From contig CM043945.1 in assembly GCA_014529385.2 (NCBI GenBank), forward strand, positions 147,328,741 to 147,392,740: a stretch of DNA of 64,000 bases, in the 5' to 3' direction. Under the pieces are notes generated by a model, which was not told where the DNA came from, made no database searches, and saw nothing but the letters and a program-made list of their open reading frames with translations. The translations under genes were made by a program, and so were the position numbers. Below, one piece after another: positions 23,990 to 34,990 of this stretch (position 1 is its first letter; every line of letters starts with the position of its first letter). This DNA comes from Adiantum capillus-veneris. Lineage: Eukaryota; Streptophyta; Polypodiopsida; Polypodiales; Pteridaceae.

Positions 23990-25339
23990 AAGAGCTTTAA
24001 GTGATGGAAGAATTTTTCATTAATGATGGTTACTTACTCCACAAGGGTAGAGTATGTGTGCCAACAAAGGACTCAGACACTACGCGTCAAATCTTATTTG
24101 AGTGTCACGATAGTCCAAGCGCTGGTCATCTAGGTATTCGTAAGACGTATGCCTTAGTTTGAAGGAAGTTTTATTGGCCAGGGTTACATCATGATGTTCA
24201 AGAGTACGTACTAAATTTCCAACAGTGCCAAGTTAATAAGGCCGAGCGCCTCAAGGTAGGTGACCTTTTACATCCTTTAGAGATTCCACAAGGTAAGTGG
24301 GAGAGTATGTCTATGGATTTTGTAGTAGGACTACCTACTACAAATCGTGGCCATGATGCCATATGGGTAATTGTAGACCATCTCGATCGATTCATTCCAA
24401 CTAATACTACGATTAAGATACCGAAATTAGCACGGCTATTTGTAGAGCATATATATAGACTCTACGGTCGATTCATTCCAACTAATACTACGATTAAGAT
24501 ACCGAAATTAGCACGGCTATTTGTAGAGCATATATATAGACTCTACGGTCTTCCACCTAGTATCATTAGTGATAGAGTTCGAAAGGTTGATAACCACTTA
24601 TGGAGAGCTGTGTTTCAAAAGTTGGAAACTAAACTTAATCTAAGTACGGCTGATCGTCTAGAAACAGGTGGTCAAATCGAAAGAGTTAATCAAGGATATG
24701 CTAGGAGCGTATGTTAGCGAGAAGCAAACTAATTGGGAAGACTACTTACTTATATTGGAATTTGCTTATAATAGTTCAAAGCATGTGACTACTGGATTTA
24801 GTCCATTTATGTTTTTTTATGGATTTCAACCTAGATCACCCGTTACGGTGGTGTTGGCTAAGGAGAAGATACAACAAGCGAAGGATTTTCTCCAAGACCA
24901 TTTTGACATGCTTCGAGTCGCTAGACGGAATGTTAAGCAAGCTCAAGATCGATATAAGAAGTACGCAGATGAGCATCATCGTCTTGCTACTTTCGAAGAA
25001 GGAGACAAGGTTTTTCTTAAGGTTCCGGAGCATTCAAAAAGTCTGAAGACGGAAAAAGTTGCTAAACTTTCCCCAAGCTATTGTGAACCATTTACCACTC
25101 TCAAACGTATAGGTCAAGTGGCCTATAAGTTAGCTCTTCCAGAGCACTCACGAGTTCATCATGTTTTTCATGTTAGCCGTTTACGAAAACAGCTAAGACA
25201 GAATGATAATCTCATTGGCACAAGTGTATTAGTTGATCTTATCGAACCGCCAAGCATCCCTCATGAGCTCGAAAATATTTTGGGTTCTCATGAGATTTGC
25301 ACCAGACATCATGTCAGACGACAGGTGTTGGTAAAATAG
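23990..25339 (+). pseudogene. TE-C integrase and start of chromodomain, cut by TE-B
   Basis: The zinc-binding N-terminus (HDSPSAGHLGIRKTY, then a CQVNKA remnant) is followed by the core: SMDFVVGLPTT (first Asp), IISDR (second Asp) and GGQIERVNQ (Glu). An exact 81-bp tandem duplication lies between the first and second Asp. The C-terminal domain has YKLALPEHSRVHHVFHVSRL. At the end, a chromodomain begins (HHVRRQVLVK) and is interrupted at 25365 by TE-B. The rest of the chromodomain tail is found at 36639. Confidence 0.88.
24387..24548 (+). repeat. Exact 81-bp tandem duplication in TE-C integrase
   Basis: Bases 24387-24467 and 24468-24548 are identical. The unit is 27 codons, so the frame is kept. 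It duplicates the stretch from RFIPTNTTIKIPKL to HIYRLYG in the catalytic core. Confidence 0.98.
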
Positions 25340-25365
25340 GCTAGATAGACCTAAAGAAGGTTCTA

Positions 25366-25615
25366 TATAAGGGAAGTATGTGCCACTTCCCCCAACTTGC
25401 GAGCCCCGTTTTCATGTGATTCTTCGCGTCCCTTGTATTTGGCACTTTCTTATGATATTGATCATTCATTCACGTCCCTCACTCTCGTGTCCCTCTTGCG
25501 TTCAGTTTTCAAGTTGCGTTCTTGTGTATGCGTTTGCTTGCCTGCAGGTCCCGTTTGCAACGCAGGTGAGCCGGCGCGGCCCCTTTTCCCCGACGCCACG
25601 AACGAGGGCGTCACA
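25366..25615 (+). repeat. TE-B 5' LTR
   Basis: 250 bp from TATAAGGGAAG to GGGCGTCACA, directly after ttcta. The start is TATAAG instead of the usual TG, see findings. A primer-binding site follows after two bases. Confidence 0.85.
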
Positions 25616-25674
25616 CTTGGTATCAGAGACCCGACGTCAGCCCCGCCGACCCGACGTCAGCCCGTGGCCCGTGG

Positions 25675-26030
25675 TTGTCACCACGTTTTCGGCCCGTCTG
25701 CCCTGTTTTTTCCACGTTCCTCCGCGTTCTTGCCCCGTTTTGCCCCGTCCCTTGCGTTTTCTCCATGTTCCCCACCGTTTTTCGCCATTTTGCCTCGTTT
25801 GACCCGCGTTCCTTGCCGTTTTGCCCCGTTTTGACGCGTTTCTCCACGTTCTTCATCGTTTTTCAACGTTTTGCCCCATCTTACACCGTTTGGGACCGGT
25901 GTTCATCGTTTTTGACCCGTTTGTCGCAGTTTTCGTCGTTTTGGACCCCGTTTTGCGCTGATTCATCGTTTTTCGACGTTTTCAAGCCCGTTTTTCGCAG
26001 TTTTTTAGTTTTCGACATTTTTGAGTTTTC
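25675..26030 (+). repeat. Pyrimidine-rich degenerate short tandem repeats in the TE-B leader
   Basis: The untranslated leader of TE-B is built of loose repeats around ccgttttgcccc, cacgtt and catcgtttt, strongly biased to C and T on the plus strand. ORFs across it encode repetitive Phe/Pro/Ser or, on the other strand, Lys/Gly/Glu, and are not genes. Confidence 0.7.
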
Positions 26031-26058
26031 TTTTCGGCTTCGGCCACAAAAGTACAGA

Positions 26059-26940
26059 AATGGCTGGAGATCAAGAATATGACGACGGATACAGGACCGA
26101 ACCTGATCTGAATAAGAAGGAGAAGAAGAAGAAGGAAACGAAGACGTGACAAGATGCCCAAGACACAATAGAAAAGAGACTGGAGGTACGCATCATGGCC
26201 TCCGTGGAACAACAAATCAACTTGATGTCAGCTAACCTGGGCGACCTGATTCAAACAAGCTAGGCCAGCGATACGAAGACCGCCCAGGCACGAGTAATGT
26301 CACCACGCGACGAAATACACAAAGACGACCGCGGCCCGAAAGACTAGGAACAGTCGACGAAGACAAAGACTATCAGGACAATCAAAGTGAAAGACGCTAC
26401 TACAGCCCTGACAGACATCTAGAAGATGAAAACAGACTGGGAAAATTCAAACCCATTCCCCCAGAGAAATACAAAGGCCACCGCACCTCACTGGAACTCA
26501 ACAAGTGGTTCAGCGAGGTAGAAGACTACATGCAGTGGAACAACATAGGCAGACGTAGATGGGTGCAAGTGGCCAAAACCTTCCTGGCCGATGACGCCTA
26601 TGTATGGTTCCTCACTGAACAGCTATCAAAGCACTGGGAGGACTGGGAGGACCTACAAAGAGACATGCTCAGCTACTTTGTCCCAGAGAATGAGGGCAAC
26701 AAAATCAGAGACTCGTGGCGCGATCTACGCCAAGAAGGCCACATCTCAGATTACGTTGTCAAGTACCGTCGACTGATGCTTCAACTCCCACTGATGCACA
26801 CAGCAGACAGGCTACATGGTTTCTTGTACGGCCTTAAGCCCTGGGCCCGTCGAGAGGTAGAAAAGCAGAATCCCAACACCTAGGAAGTGGCCGCCAATAT
26901 GGCCGAAAAACTACGCGACACAAGCTCAACACCAGGTTTG
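26059..26940 (+). pseudogene. TE-B gag, damaged and truncated by TE-A
   Basis: An ATG at 26059 starts a Lys/Glu-rich opening (MAGDQEYDDGYRTEP). After stops, the capsid-like domain lies at 26440-26880: WFSEVEDYMQWNN, AKTFLADDAYVWF, YFVPENEGNKIRDSW and YRRLMLQLPLMHTADR are typical of Retrotrans_gag. A TAG follows at 26881. The sequence then reads on briefly and stops at the TE-A LTR end near 26955. The zinc knuckle and protease are absent, apparently deleted. Confidence 0.8.
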
Positions 26941-26955
26941 CCTCCAAATAACCCA

Positions 26956-27411
<456 letters not shown>

Positions 27412-27440
<29 letters not shown>

Positions 27441-29592
27441 TAATCCCTTGAATGTCCTCCGTCCAGTGAAACTCGATAAGAAGCTTGTACAATGGACGCG
27501 CTATCTCGGCAAAGTTTAAAATAAACCTTCGATAATAACCAACATGGCCCATAAATCTTTGAACTCCTTTATAGTTAGTAGGTGGTGGCAAATCAGCAAT
27601 GGCTTTAATCTTACTCTCATCTGTGGATATCCCGTTCTTGGACACTATATGCCCTAGAATGACTCCATGCTTAACCCAAAATTGGCATTTGAAAGGGTTC
27701 AATGAGATGCGATAAAATCTACACCTTTCAAATATTTTTCGTAGATATAACAAATGCTTCTCCCAAGAAGAATAAACACAAAGGTCGTCTAGGAAAGCTT
27801 CACAAAACTCCTTTAGAAATTCTTTAAACGCAGTGTTTATTAATCGTTGGAATGTAGCAGGGGCATTTGTTAAGCCAAAAGCCATAACACGAAATGCAAA
27901 CACTCCAAACTCTGTGATAAAAGCAGTTTTAGCTTGGTCCTCTAATGCAATTGTGATTTGATTGTAACCAGAGTACCCATCTAAAAAGCTATAAGCTTCC
28001 TTGCCCGCAACTCTCTCAAGCACATGTTCTGAATATGGCAAGGGATAATGATCTCTCCTAGTAGCTGCATTAACTTTCTTGAGGTCCACGCACACTCTTA
28101 GTTTCCCATTCTTTTTTGGCACAATGACTATTGGAGAAACCCATTCTGAGTGCTCAATAGGGTATATGAATCCACATTGGATAAGTTTTTCAATCTCCTC
28201 TTGTACAATTTTGGCATACTTAGGATTCATTGGATAGGGTCGTTGCTGGACGGGTTTAGCAATGTTGATCATGGGAATTGTATGTTGCACCACAGAAGGT
28301 GGAACGCCCTTCATGTCATGATATGTCCAAGCAAAGATATCCTTGTATTCCTTGAGGAGCTCCTTAAGTACAGCCTCTTCAGTTTCGGTAAGGTCTTGAG
28401 CAATAAAGATTGGTTTAGACTCCTCACCTGGGTCTGCTAATTCTATCTCTTTAACTACCGTTGGACCATCATAGACTCCACTGCTTCCATTGGTAGGTAT
28501 TCGTTGGGCTTTGGCATACACAACCTTTCGCTCCCCCGTGGTATAAGATTTAAAATGTTCAGGAGCCGTATGTAAGTCAGCAGGCTCTTGTCCTGACGGA
28601 GACCTTTCTTTTAGTTCTGCCTCCTTTTGTTGTTGTGCTAACTCTCGGTTTTGACGTCTTCTTATAGTTCGACTCAATTTCAGCTCTGTAACCTCCAATT
28701 GAGTGAGGTCAATGGGTCGCGGGCTGCACCACATGACACTCTGGAGATGTTCACCCCAATTGTCTACTAGCTTTCGATGAGCATCACATGCCCCTAGATA
28801 GCTAAGCCATTCTGCAGTAGATCTTTCCTTGTTTATCCTAGCTCTCACATTTGCTAGATATCGTCGTCTCTTATATGACCTTTGTTTCTTGTTAAGGTTT
28901 TGATTTTGGTAAATGTTTGAACTCGACTCGCCTGATAGGTCTTCGCTTGTATCTTCTTCACTCTCATATAAATTACCATAGATGGTCGTACTAGGCCTTG
29001 AGTGTTCAGTTTCTATACTTGGCTCACTCGATGTTTCCTCAGGTTCTGAATCCATTTCTCCCTGAGATTCCGTTTCTGATGTGTATTGGCCTGAAGGCTT
29101 TGACGAATCATCGGTTTCACTCTCAGGTAGGTGTGCCTCTTTCTTATCATCGGATGTTACATGCGCTACACCTAACATGTTTACTGGTGCAATGTGTGGT
29201 ATCTCTTCCCCATCTGGTGTTACCCAGGTTGTTCCTCTAGCTCCCCATGTATCTATAGTTGCTGCTAGGTGTACCCAATCGACATTGTCTGACTTAGCCA
29301 TTCCATGTAGGATATCCATATAAGGAGCGTTCTCCCTAATATCCGTGTCTTCGTTACACATGTAACAATACTGTAATGGAGCTGAGTGAATTGTTGTGTC
29401 TGATCGATTATCAATGATGAATTTATTTCCTAGAGGATGCGTTCGACCACTTAAAAGATCAACTCGAATGACAGAGTCTTGGAACTGTAAGTAGACGTGG
29501 TTTTTGGACCAGTCATGCACCATTTTTGCTTCCCTCATGAATGGACTCCCTAAGATCATCTCAAATGACATAGGATGCTTGGAAAAATCCAT
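27412..29592 (-). pseudogene. TE-A protease end and reverse transcriptase (Ty3/gypsy), C-terminally truncated
   Basis: A frame of 726 codons. It opens with the last part of the retropepsin (MILGSPFMREA), followed by an acidic, low-complexity linker of about 300 residues. The RT domain (about residues 445-690) contains IEKLIQCGFIYPI, KNGKLRVCVDLKKVN, DHYPLP, YSFLDGYSGYNQI, AFGLTNAPATFQ, the catalytic box as FLDD, and GHIVSKNGI. The protein ends just after EFHWTEDIQG, where RNase H should begin, because the DNA is joined to LTR sequence there. The frame is the same as that of the upstream protease and gag, separated by one TAG. Confidence 0.88.
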
Positions 29593-29604
29593 AACAATGA
29601 AAGT

Positions 29605-30759
29605 CTACCTTACCTTGTGTCCCAAGACCTTGATTCTGAGATCCTTTAGCATTCCAATAGGCGTAACAATAGATCCATTAGCCATTTTTACCACTACGCT
29701 TGTGGCTTCAAGGTGAGGTCGCCCCATAGACTCCCAACAACTCTTTGTCACCATGCTGACTCCCGCACCACCGTCAAGGACCCCCTTTACAGTTAATCCT
29801 TTAGTAGTGATTGGTAGAGTAGCATTAGATTCATCAACTTCAAAGTATTGCCCCAACTTGTTAACGGGTACTTCAATTACAAATTCATGTCCCGCTAGGT
29901 CAGATGGTGGTGCTAAATGTTCCTCATCATTCATTACCGAGTCAGGTTTGTTCATATGTGCAAACCGTGGTAATCCGGCCTGTAATTCTCCATTGAGGAA
30001 GGCTCGGAGAGCTGAGACTAGCTCGGGGTCTTTATATAGTTTGGACATGATGGTGGTTCTAACTTCTGAAGACATGAAATCCATCAATTTGGCAACATTT
30101 AATGGCATCTTGTGGGACGTAGGACCCTGACAAGAGAATGGTGAAGATGGAATCTCCACTTCCTCAAGGGGGTCGGGCATTCCCTCACCAAACATTCTCT
30201 CTAGTAGGAAAGGTGTGTGTCCACTTTCAGATGTCCTACCCTCACTCTCTTCCCGAATGATACTGGGTATAGCTAACGGCTTGTAGTTCTTGTGAGGTTG
30301 AACTTGTGTGGGAAACACTGTGTCCGACATCTGGATATGTTTGGGTTCAGGTTCTAATGTTCGTTGAGTTTCTTCCACCAAACCCCTCAGTTGTTGGACT
30401 CGTTCAATTTCCACTGTTGGGTTTGGATAGGTTCCAATCTTTCTTTTGCAATCCTCTTGGGGGTTCTCAACTGGGTGGTTTAACTTTGAATACCCTTTTG
30501 GTGTTCGTCGTAATTCCCTCTCGTGATCCTCCTCACTGGCTTTTTCCTTTGTAGTAACAGTTTTGGTCTCCGTGGTCTCTATCAAATCTGAGTCATCCTC
30601 AGGGTCATTCATATACACGGGATCCTCTCCTGTCCCTATGTTAGTCTTTGAACTAGGTTTTGAGCTAGAAGCATTAAGGGATTTCTTTCTTCGTGTTTTC
30701 TTCTTTCTCGCTCGACCAATGGATGCACCATCTCTCTCTTCGAGGATGTAATTTTGCTT
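29605..30759 (-). pseudogene. TE-A linker and protease N-terminal part
   Basis: Lies in the same frame as gag (after the TAA at 30760-30762) and as the RT ORF (before the TAG at 29605-29607). It starts with a very basic stretch (RARKKKTRRKKS) resembling a nuclear localisation or RNA-binding signal. Near the C-terminus is the retropepsin active site as GVLDGGAGVSMV (D-G-G-A; many plant gypsy elements have D-S/T-G-A), followed by MANGSIVTPIG. It would process the gag-pol polyprotein. Confidence 0.8.
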
Positions 30760-33489
30760 TTAGAGCATCGACCGTGTGAGTGCATTCACTGGTGCTATGT
30801 TTATAGTTGGTGGTGTCCCATCAACAATCTCTATTAAGTTCAATGGTGTGATTTTCGGTGAGTTTGGATTGTTAGGACACTGTGCGATCAAATGATCTAT
30901 GCCACAACGATTACAAGTGAGTATTGGCATTGCCAATGCACTCCCTTGACTTGTTTGCATTAGTGCAACATTCTTTTGCATTCTAATGGGGCACTCAGCT
31001 ACTCGATGTGGTCCACCACATTCGTAGCACGAAGAGGTGGTCTCTAGCGCAGTAGCTTGATATACCGGTTTGATTTGTCCCCAATGGTCTTCCATATAGT
31101 ACATGGGACACTCCTCAAGCATGTCGACTCCATAGGTGATACTAAAGTCTATGTCCTCTTCGCAATCTACATAAGTACTAGATGACTCGCAACCTATTTG
31201 GTTCATAGGTGTAACTCTTGGATGAGGGGGTTGCGGTCCTAGCACTGGAGGTGGCAACGGTGTGGTTTGGACCACATTTTGGGTTCTAGGGACCATGTGC
31301 TGTAATGGCAACTGTTGCTCCATGGGTGGGGTAGGCATCAATGCAGGAACTCGAGGTGAGTCTGCCCAAGCTATAGGCGGTCTATTTTCCATGATGCGTT
31401 TAAGCATTAGGCAATCCTTCGCTTGATGGCCATACCCACCACACGCGTTACAAGTCCCGTTAAACTTTACTCTGAAAGTAGGGCATTCACTCGTAGTGTG
31501 TGGGCCCAAGCAGATTGAGCACCATTGCTGCTCCCTTCTTGGATACATATGAGTGTTTTGTGGAGCACGATTACCCCTAAGGCTTTCTTGGATGGCCTTG
31601 GTGAGATCTGCCAAAGTCATCTCAGATATCGTTTGCTCTTTCACGATTGGCTTTATCTTCATTGGCTCATGCCTTGTTGATGCTTGCGAGCTACTAGACT
31701 TCAGCTCGGCAGACACTCTTTCTCCTGCAATCATTAAATTATCCTCCAATTGGATAGCATTCATGGTGACTGCTTCCCAAGTAGTGATACCTCTAATGAC
31801 TAGGCCATTATAGATACTTTCATGTCGTAGTCCCCTAATGAATCTATCGAGAAATTGGTTGTTGTTGAATCGCTCGTTTGGATTGCATCGAGAATTCAAA
31901 TTCTTTAGGCGACTAATGAAGTCTCTCACGGATTCACCTTCTTCTCGTTGGGCTTTCTGGAGCTGAGAGGCTACACCCCAAAGTACTCCCTCTCGTATGT
32001 ATTCTTTTAAGAACAGTCTCCTAAGAGTAGAGTAGATCGTTTTCTCTTCTACCCTTAAGGTTCTATACCAATCTCCAGCCTTTCCGCTTAGGGTCAAACT
32101 CAAAGCCTTACACTTATGTAGCTCATTGTGCTCTTCCAAGGAATCGCACACATGTTCAAAGACTTCCATATGCTTTCTAGCATCTCCGTCTCCACTAAAT
32201 TTCTGTGTGAGCTTAGCTACTTGAACTGCCTTGCTCCTAGGCTCTCTATCAGGTGCACTACGCATGTTTTCCGCAATAGAGCGACCGATAGTTTGAGCAA
32301 ATGCTGCCAAATCTCCTATTTGAGCACGTATAATGGGTGTATGTGCTCCTGGAACCACATGTGAGATGGAAGTTGGCCTTGGCCTTGGCATACGCGCGGC
32401 TCCTGAGTCCCATATTTCGTATGGTGGTGTACCAGACGGTGGTCCAAAGTTTACAGGCGTGGCCCTAGGCATAGGGGGTGCCTGATATGGCATGTTATTA
32501 TTAAATGGCATGGCTCCACTTGTATAAGATCTTGGATAATGCCATTGTGGATTGTAAGCTCTTGGAATAATCGGAGGTGTAGGAGCTACATGAGGCTGAG
32601 GTACGACATGTGCACATGATTGATACATACATGTAGGTATAGTTGGGGGCACTGTGCTACTAGGCATCGGCGCAGTATTAACAAATGAACTCCATGGTGT
32701 ACTTCTTGTCATGCTCACCATTGGGATATGCATGGTAGTCGTAGTGTCATTAAGAGAAAGATGAGCTAGATCTGGGAAGGTAAAGCTGCCACTTGTGGGC
32801 TCAGATTGTACTGAGGCTCCTGGCAAAACAACATATGGAGGATCAATGGGGCTCACTGAGGGAGTCTCCATTTGTGATAGGGTTGGTTGGTTGGCCTTTC
32901 CCGCATCCAAGAATCTCATTAGGCATGTTGAAGGCATGTTGATCCCTGTGTTCTGTCTTTCTAACTCGACAATCCTATGGAGGACATCACAGACTTTCTG
33001 TTGTTGCTCATCTATGCTAGTAGCACCCGATGTGGATTGTAGAACATCTAACCAACCCACATGATAGGTGTGTCTTGTGTACCGATCAGTTAAAGCTTCT
33101 GCTTGTAGGTCATACTCCCAATTTTTGTTTAGGAATATCCCATCTAGGCCTGGTGTGCTGGAGGTTTCCCTCGAAGTGGAAGCATTATTGCTCCCCATCG
33201 CTTGCCCCTCCATGACTGCTACCTTGGGAGCACTCGGTTGCTCGGCTGGCATGATTGTTGTCATAGGAGCCTTTGCTTTCAGGGCTCGACTTTGTTCTAG
33301 CCTTCGTAGGTTCTCAATTTCCCTCTCCCTTGTTGCTTGCATATAGCATTCGATCTCTTGTACTTCGGCAAGACTCCTACCATCGGGTAGTAAAACCTCA
33401 GAGGGAGATAGTCCTAAAGGATCAGGAGGTGCAGTGGATGGAGCATTCACATGCACACTCTCAAGAAGCATAGGGTCTATTTGAGGCAT
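30760..33489 (-). CDS. TE-A gag polyprotein, 909 residues, four zinc-knuckle-like motifs
   Basis: An intact frame from ATG 33489 to TAA 30760-30762. Unusually long for a gag. An N-terminal unknown domain of about 190 residues (GWLDVLQSTSGATS) is followed by a Pro/Met-rich linker. The capsid-like domain (about 405-600) has KLTQKFSGDGDARKHMEVF, LSGKAGDWYRTL and RLFLKEYIREGV. Four knuckle-like motifs follow: CSICLGPHTTSEC, CNACGGYGHQAKDC, CYECGGPHRVAEC and CNRCGIDHLIAQC. It would package element RNA. The same N-terminal domain is found in the related copy at 60817-61657. No host gene is implied. Confidence 0.85.
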   Translation of the reverse strand: MPQIDPMLLESVHVNAPSTAPPDPLGLSPSEVLLPDGRSLAEVQEIECYMQATREREIENLRRLEQSRALKAKAPMTTIMPAEQPSAPKVAVMEGQAMGSNNASTSRETSSTPGLDGIFLNKNWEYDLQAEALTDRYTRHTYHVGWLDVLQSTSGATSIDEQQQKVCDVLHRIVELERQNTGINMPSTCLMRFLDAGKANQPTLSQMETPSVSPIDPPYVVLPGASVQSEPTSGSFTFPDLAHLSLNDTTTTMHIPMVSMTRSTPWSSFVNTAPMPSSTVPPTIPTCMYQSCAHVVPQPHVAPTPPIIPRAYNPQWHYPRSYTSGAMPFNNNMPYQAPPMPRATPVNFGPPSGTPPYEIWDSGAARMPRPRPTSISHVVPGAHTPIIRAQIGDLAAFAQTIGRSIAENMRSAPDREPRSKAVQVAKLTQKFSGDGDARKHMEVFEHVCDSLEEHNELHKCKALSLTLSGKAGDWYRTLRVEEKTIYSTLRRLFLKEYIREGVLWGVASQLQKAQREEGESVRDFISRLKNLNSRCNPNERFNNNQFLDRFIRGLRHESIYNGLVIRGITTWEAVTMNAIQLEDNLMIAGERVSAELKSSSSQASTRHEPMKIKPIVKEQTISEMTLADLTKAIQESLRGNRAPQNTHMYPRREQQWCSICLGPHTTSECPTFRVKFNGTCNACGGYGHQAKDCLMLKRIMENRPPIAWADSPRVPALMPTPPMEQQLPLQHMVPRTQNVVQTTPLPPPVLGPQPPHPRVTPMNQIGCESSSTYVDCEEDIDFSITYGVDMLEECPMYYMEDHWGQIKPVYQATALETTSSCYECGGPHRVAECPIRMQKNVALMQTSQGSALAMPILTCNRCGIDHLIAQCPNNPNSPKITPLNLIEIVDGTPPTINIAPVNALTRSML

Positions 33490-33500
33490 GAATGACGAAT

Positions 33501-34988
33501 GACACGGAGCTGAAAGAGCTCAAGAAGCAACTCCAAGAATTAGAGGATCAAGGTTTCATCCGGCCCAGCAGCTCTCCTTTTGGGGCCCCAGTCCTGTTAG
33601 TCAAGAAGAAAGATGGCTCGATGCGACTACGCGTGGATTATCGGGCCCTCAACAAAATAACTATCAAGAACAGATACCCAGTTCCTCTCATGGAAGATCT
33701 TCTGGACAGACTACAGGGTGCCCAATACTTCACTCGCATCGACCTCCGCTCAGGCTATCACCAAGTCCACATCGCCTATAAAGACATTCTGAAGACCGCC
33801 TTCCGCACACGCTACGGCTCCTGGGAATGGATGGTCCTGGGGTTCGGTCTCACCGGCGGTCCTGGCACTTTTTGCCGAGTAATCCATGACAGCTTCCGCG
33901 ACATGATTGACGACTACCTCATCACTTACATTGATGACCTTCTCATCTACAGCAAGACCTTAGAAGAGCACCAAAAGCATGTCGCCGCAGTACTCCAACG
34001 CCTCCGTGAACACCAACTTTATGCAAAGCTGGAGAAATGTGAGTTTGTTGTCCATAAAATCGAATTCCTCGGTTTCATCGTCACGTCCGAAGGTATAATG
34101 GTGGACCCCAAGAAAGTCGACGCCGTCATCAAGTGGGCCCCCCCGACATCCATCAAAGAAGTCCGAGAGTTTGTGGGTTTCTGTCAGTACACCCGCTGCT
34201 TCATCCGCGACTTCAGCAAGATTGCGGCCCCACTTACAGAGATAACCAAAGGCCACAAACCCTTTCAGTGGACCTCCAGAGAAGAAGAAGCCTTTGAGAA
34301 CATGAAGATAGCTATGTGTGGTGCCCCCGTCCTCCGACTACCCGACTTCACCAAACCCTTTGAAGTTCATACGGATGCCTTCGATGGCGCCATTGGTGGT
34401 GTCCTCATGCAAGAGAGTCAACCCATCACCTATGAATCACACAAATTCACCGATGTAGAGACAAGATGGACCACACATGAGAAGGAAATGCTCGCTATCT
34501 TCCACTGCCTCCGAAAGTGGCGACACTATGTCCAAGACAAGCACACAAAGGTCTACACAGATAACATATCCCTCAAGTACTTCCAGACACAACCAAAAAT
34601 CACCCCCAAGCAAGCCAGGTGGCAAGATACACTGGCCGAATACGACATCGACATCATTCACAAACCAGGTACCACAAATGTCATGCCAGATGCTCTCAGT
34701 CGAAGACCCACCCTCACAGCCATCTCCACAGCAACCAGCACCCTACGCCAACGCATCCTCGACGCTCAAAAAGCTGACCCCGCTGTCCTCCGAATGCTCA
34801 ACGACCACATCTCTGGCAAAGCTGCCCTGGGTCTCTTCGAAGTCAAAGACAACCTCTTCTACGCGCATGGCAAAATCTACATCCCCAATGACCCAGAGCT
34901 AAAGAAAGACCTCATGTGGGAGGCTCATGACTGCAAGCTAGCGGGACATGGTGGCAGAAAAGATCTTATGACAAACTCCATCAACACT
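33501..34988 (+). pseudogene. TE-B reverse transcriptase and RNase H
   Basis: After the TE-A junction the frame reads [19 protein letters not shown], the start of a gypsy RT. It has [41 protein letters not shown] (catalytic) and [10 protein letters not shown]. The normally conserved FGLTNAPATFQ reads [11 protein letters not shown] and the YYRRF motif reads QYTRCF, so conserved sites are damaged. RNase H has [17 protein letters not shown] and [12 protein letters not shown]. At about 34962 a small indel shifts the frame ahead of the integrase. Confidence 0.9.
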
Positions 34989-34990
34989 AC

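Noticed and set aside
25623-25866. Minus-strand ORFs rich in Lys, Gly, Glu and Asn
   Set aside because: They are the reverse reading of the pyrimidine-rich TE-B leader. Two overlapping frames give similar composition, which is typical of low-complexity DNA.
28150-33473. Plus-strand ORFs of 60-125 codons opposite TE-A
   Set aside because: All are antisense to TE-A gag and pol and have no family resemblance.
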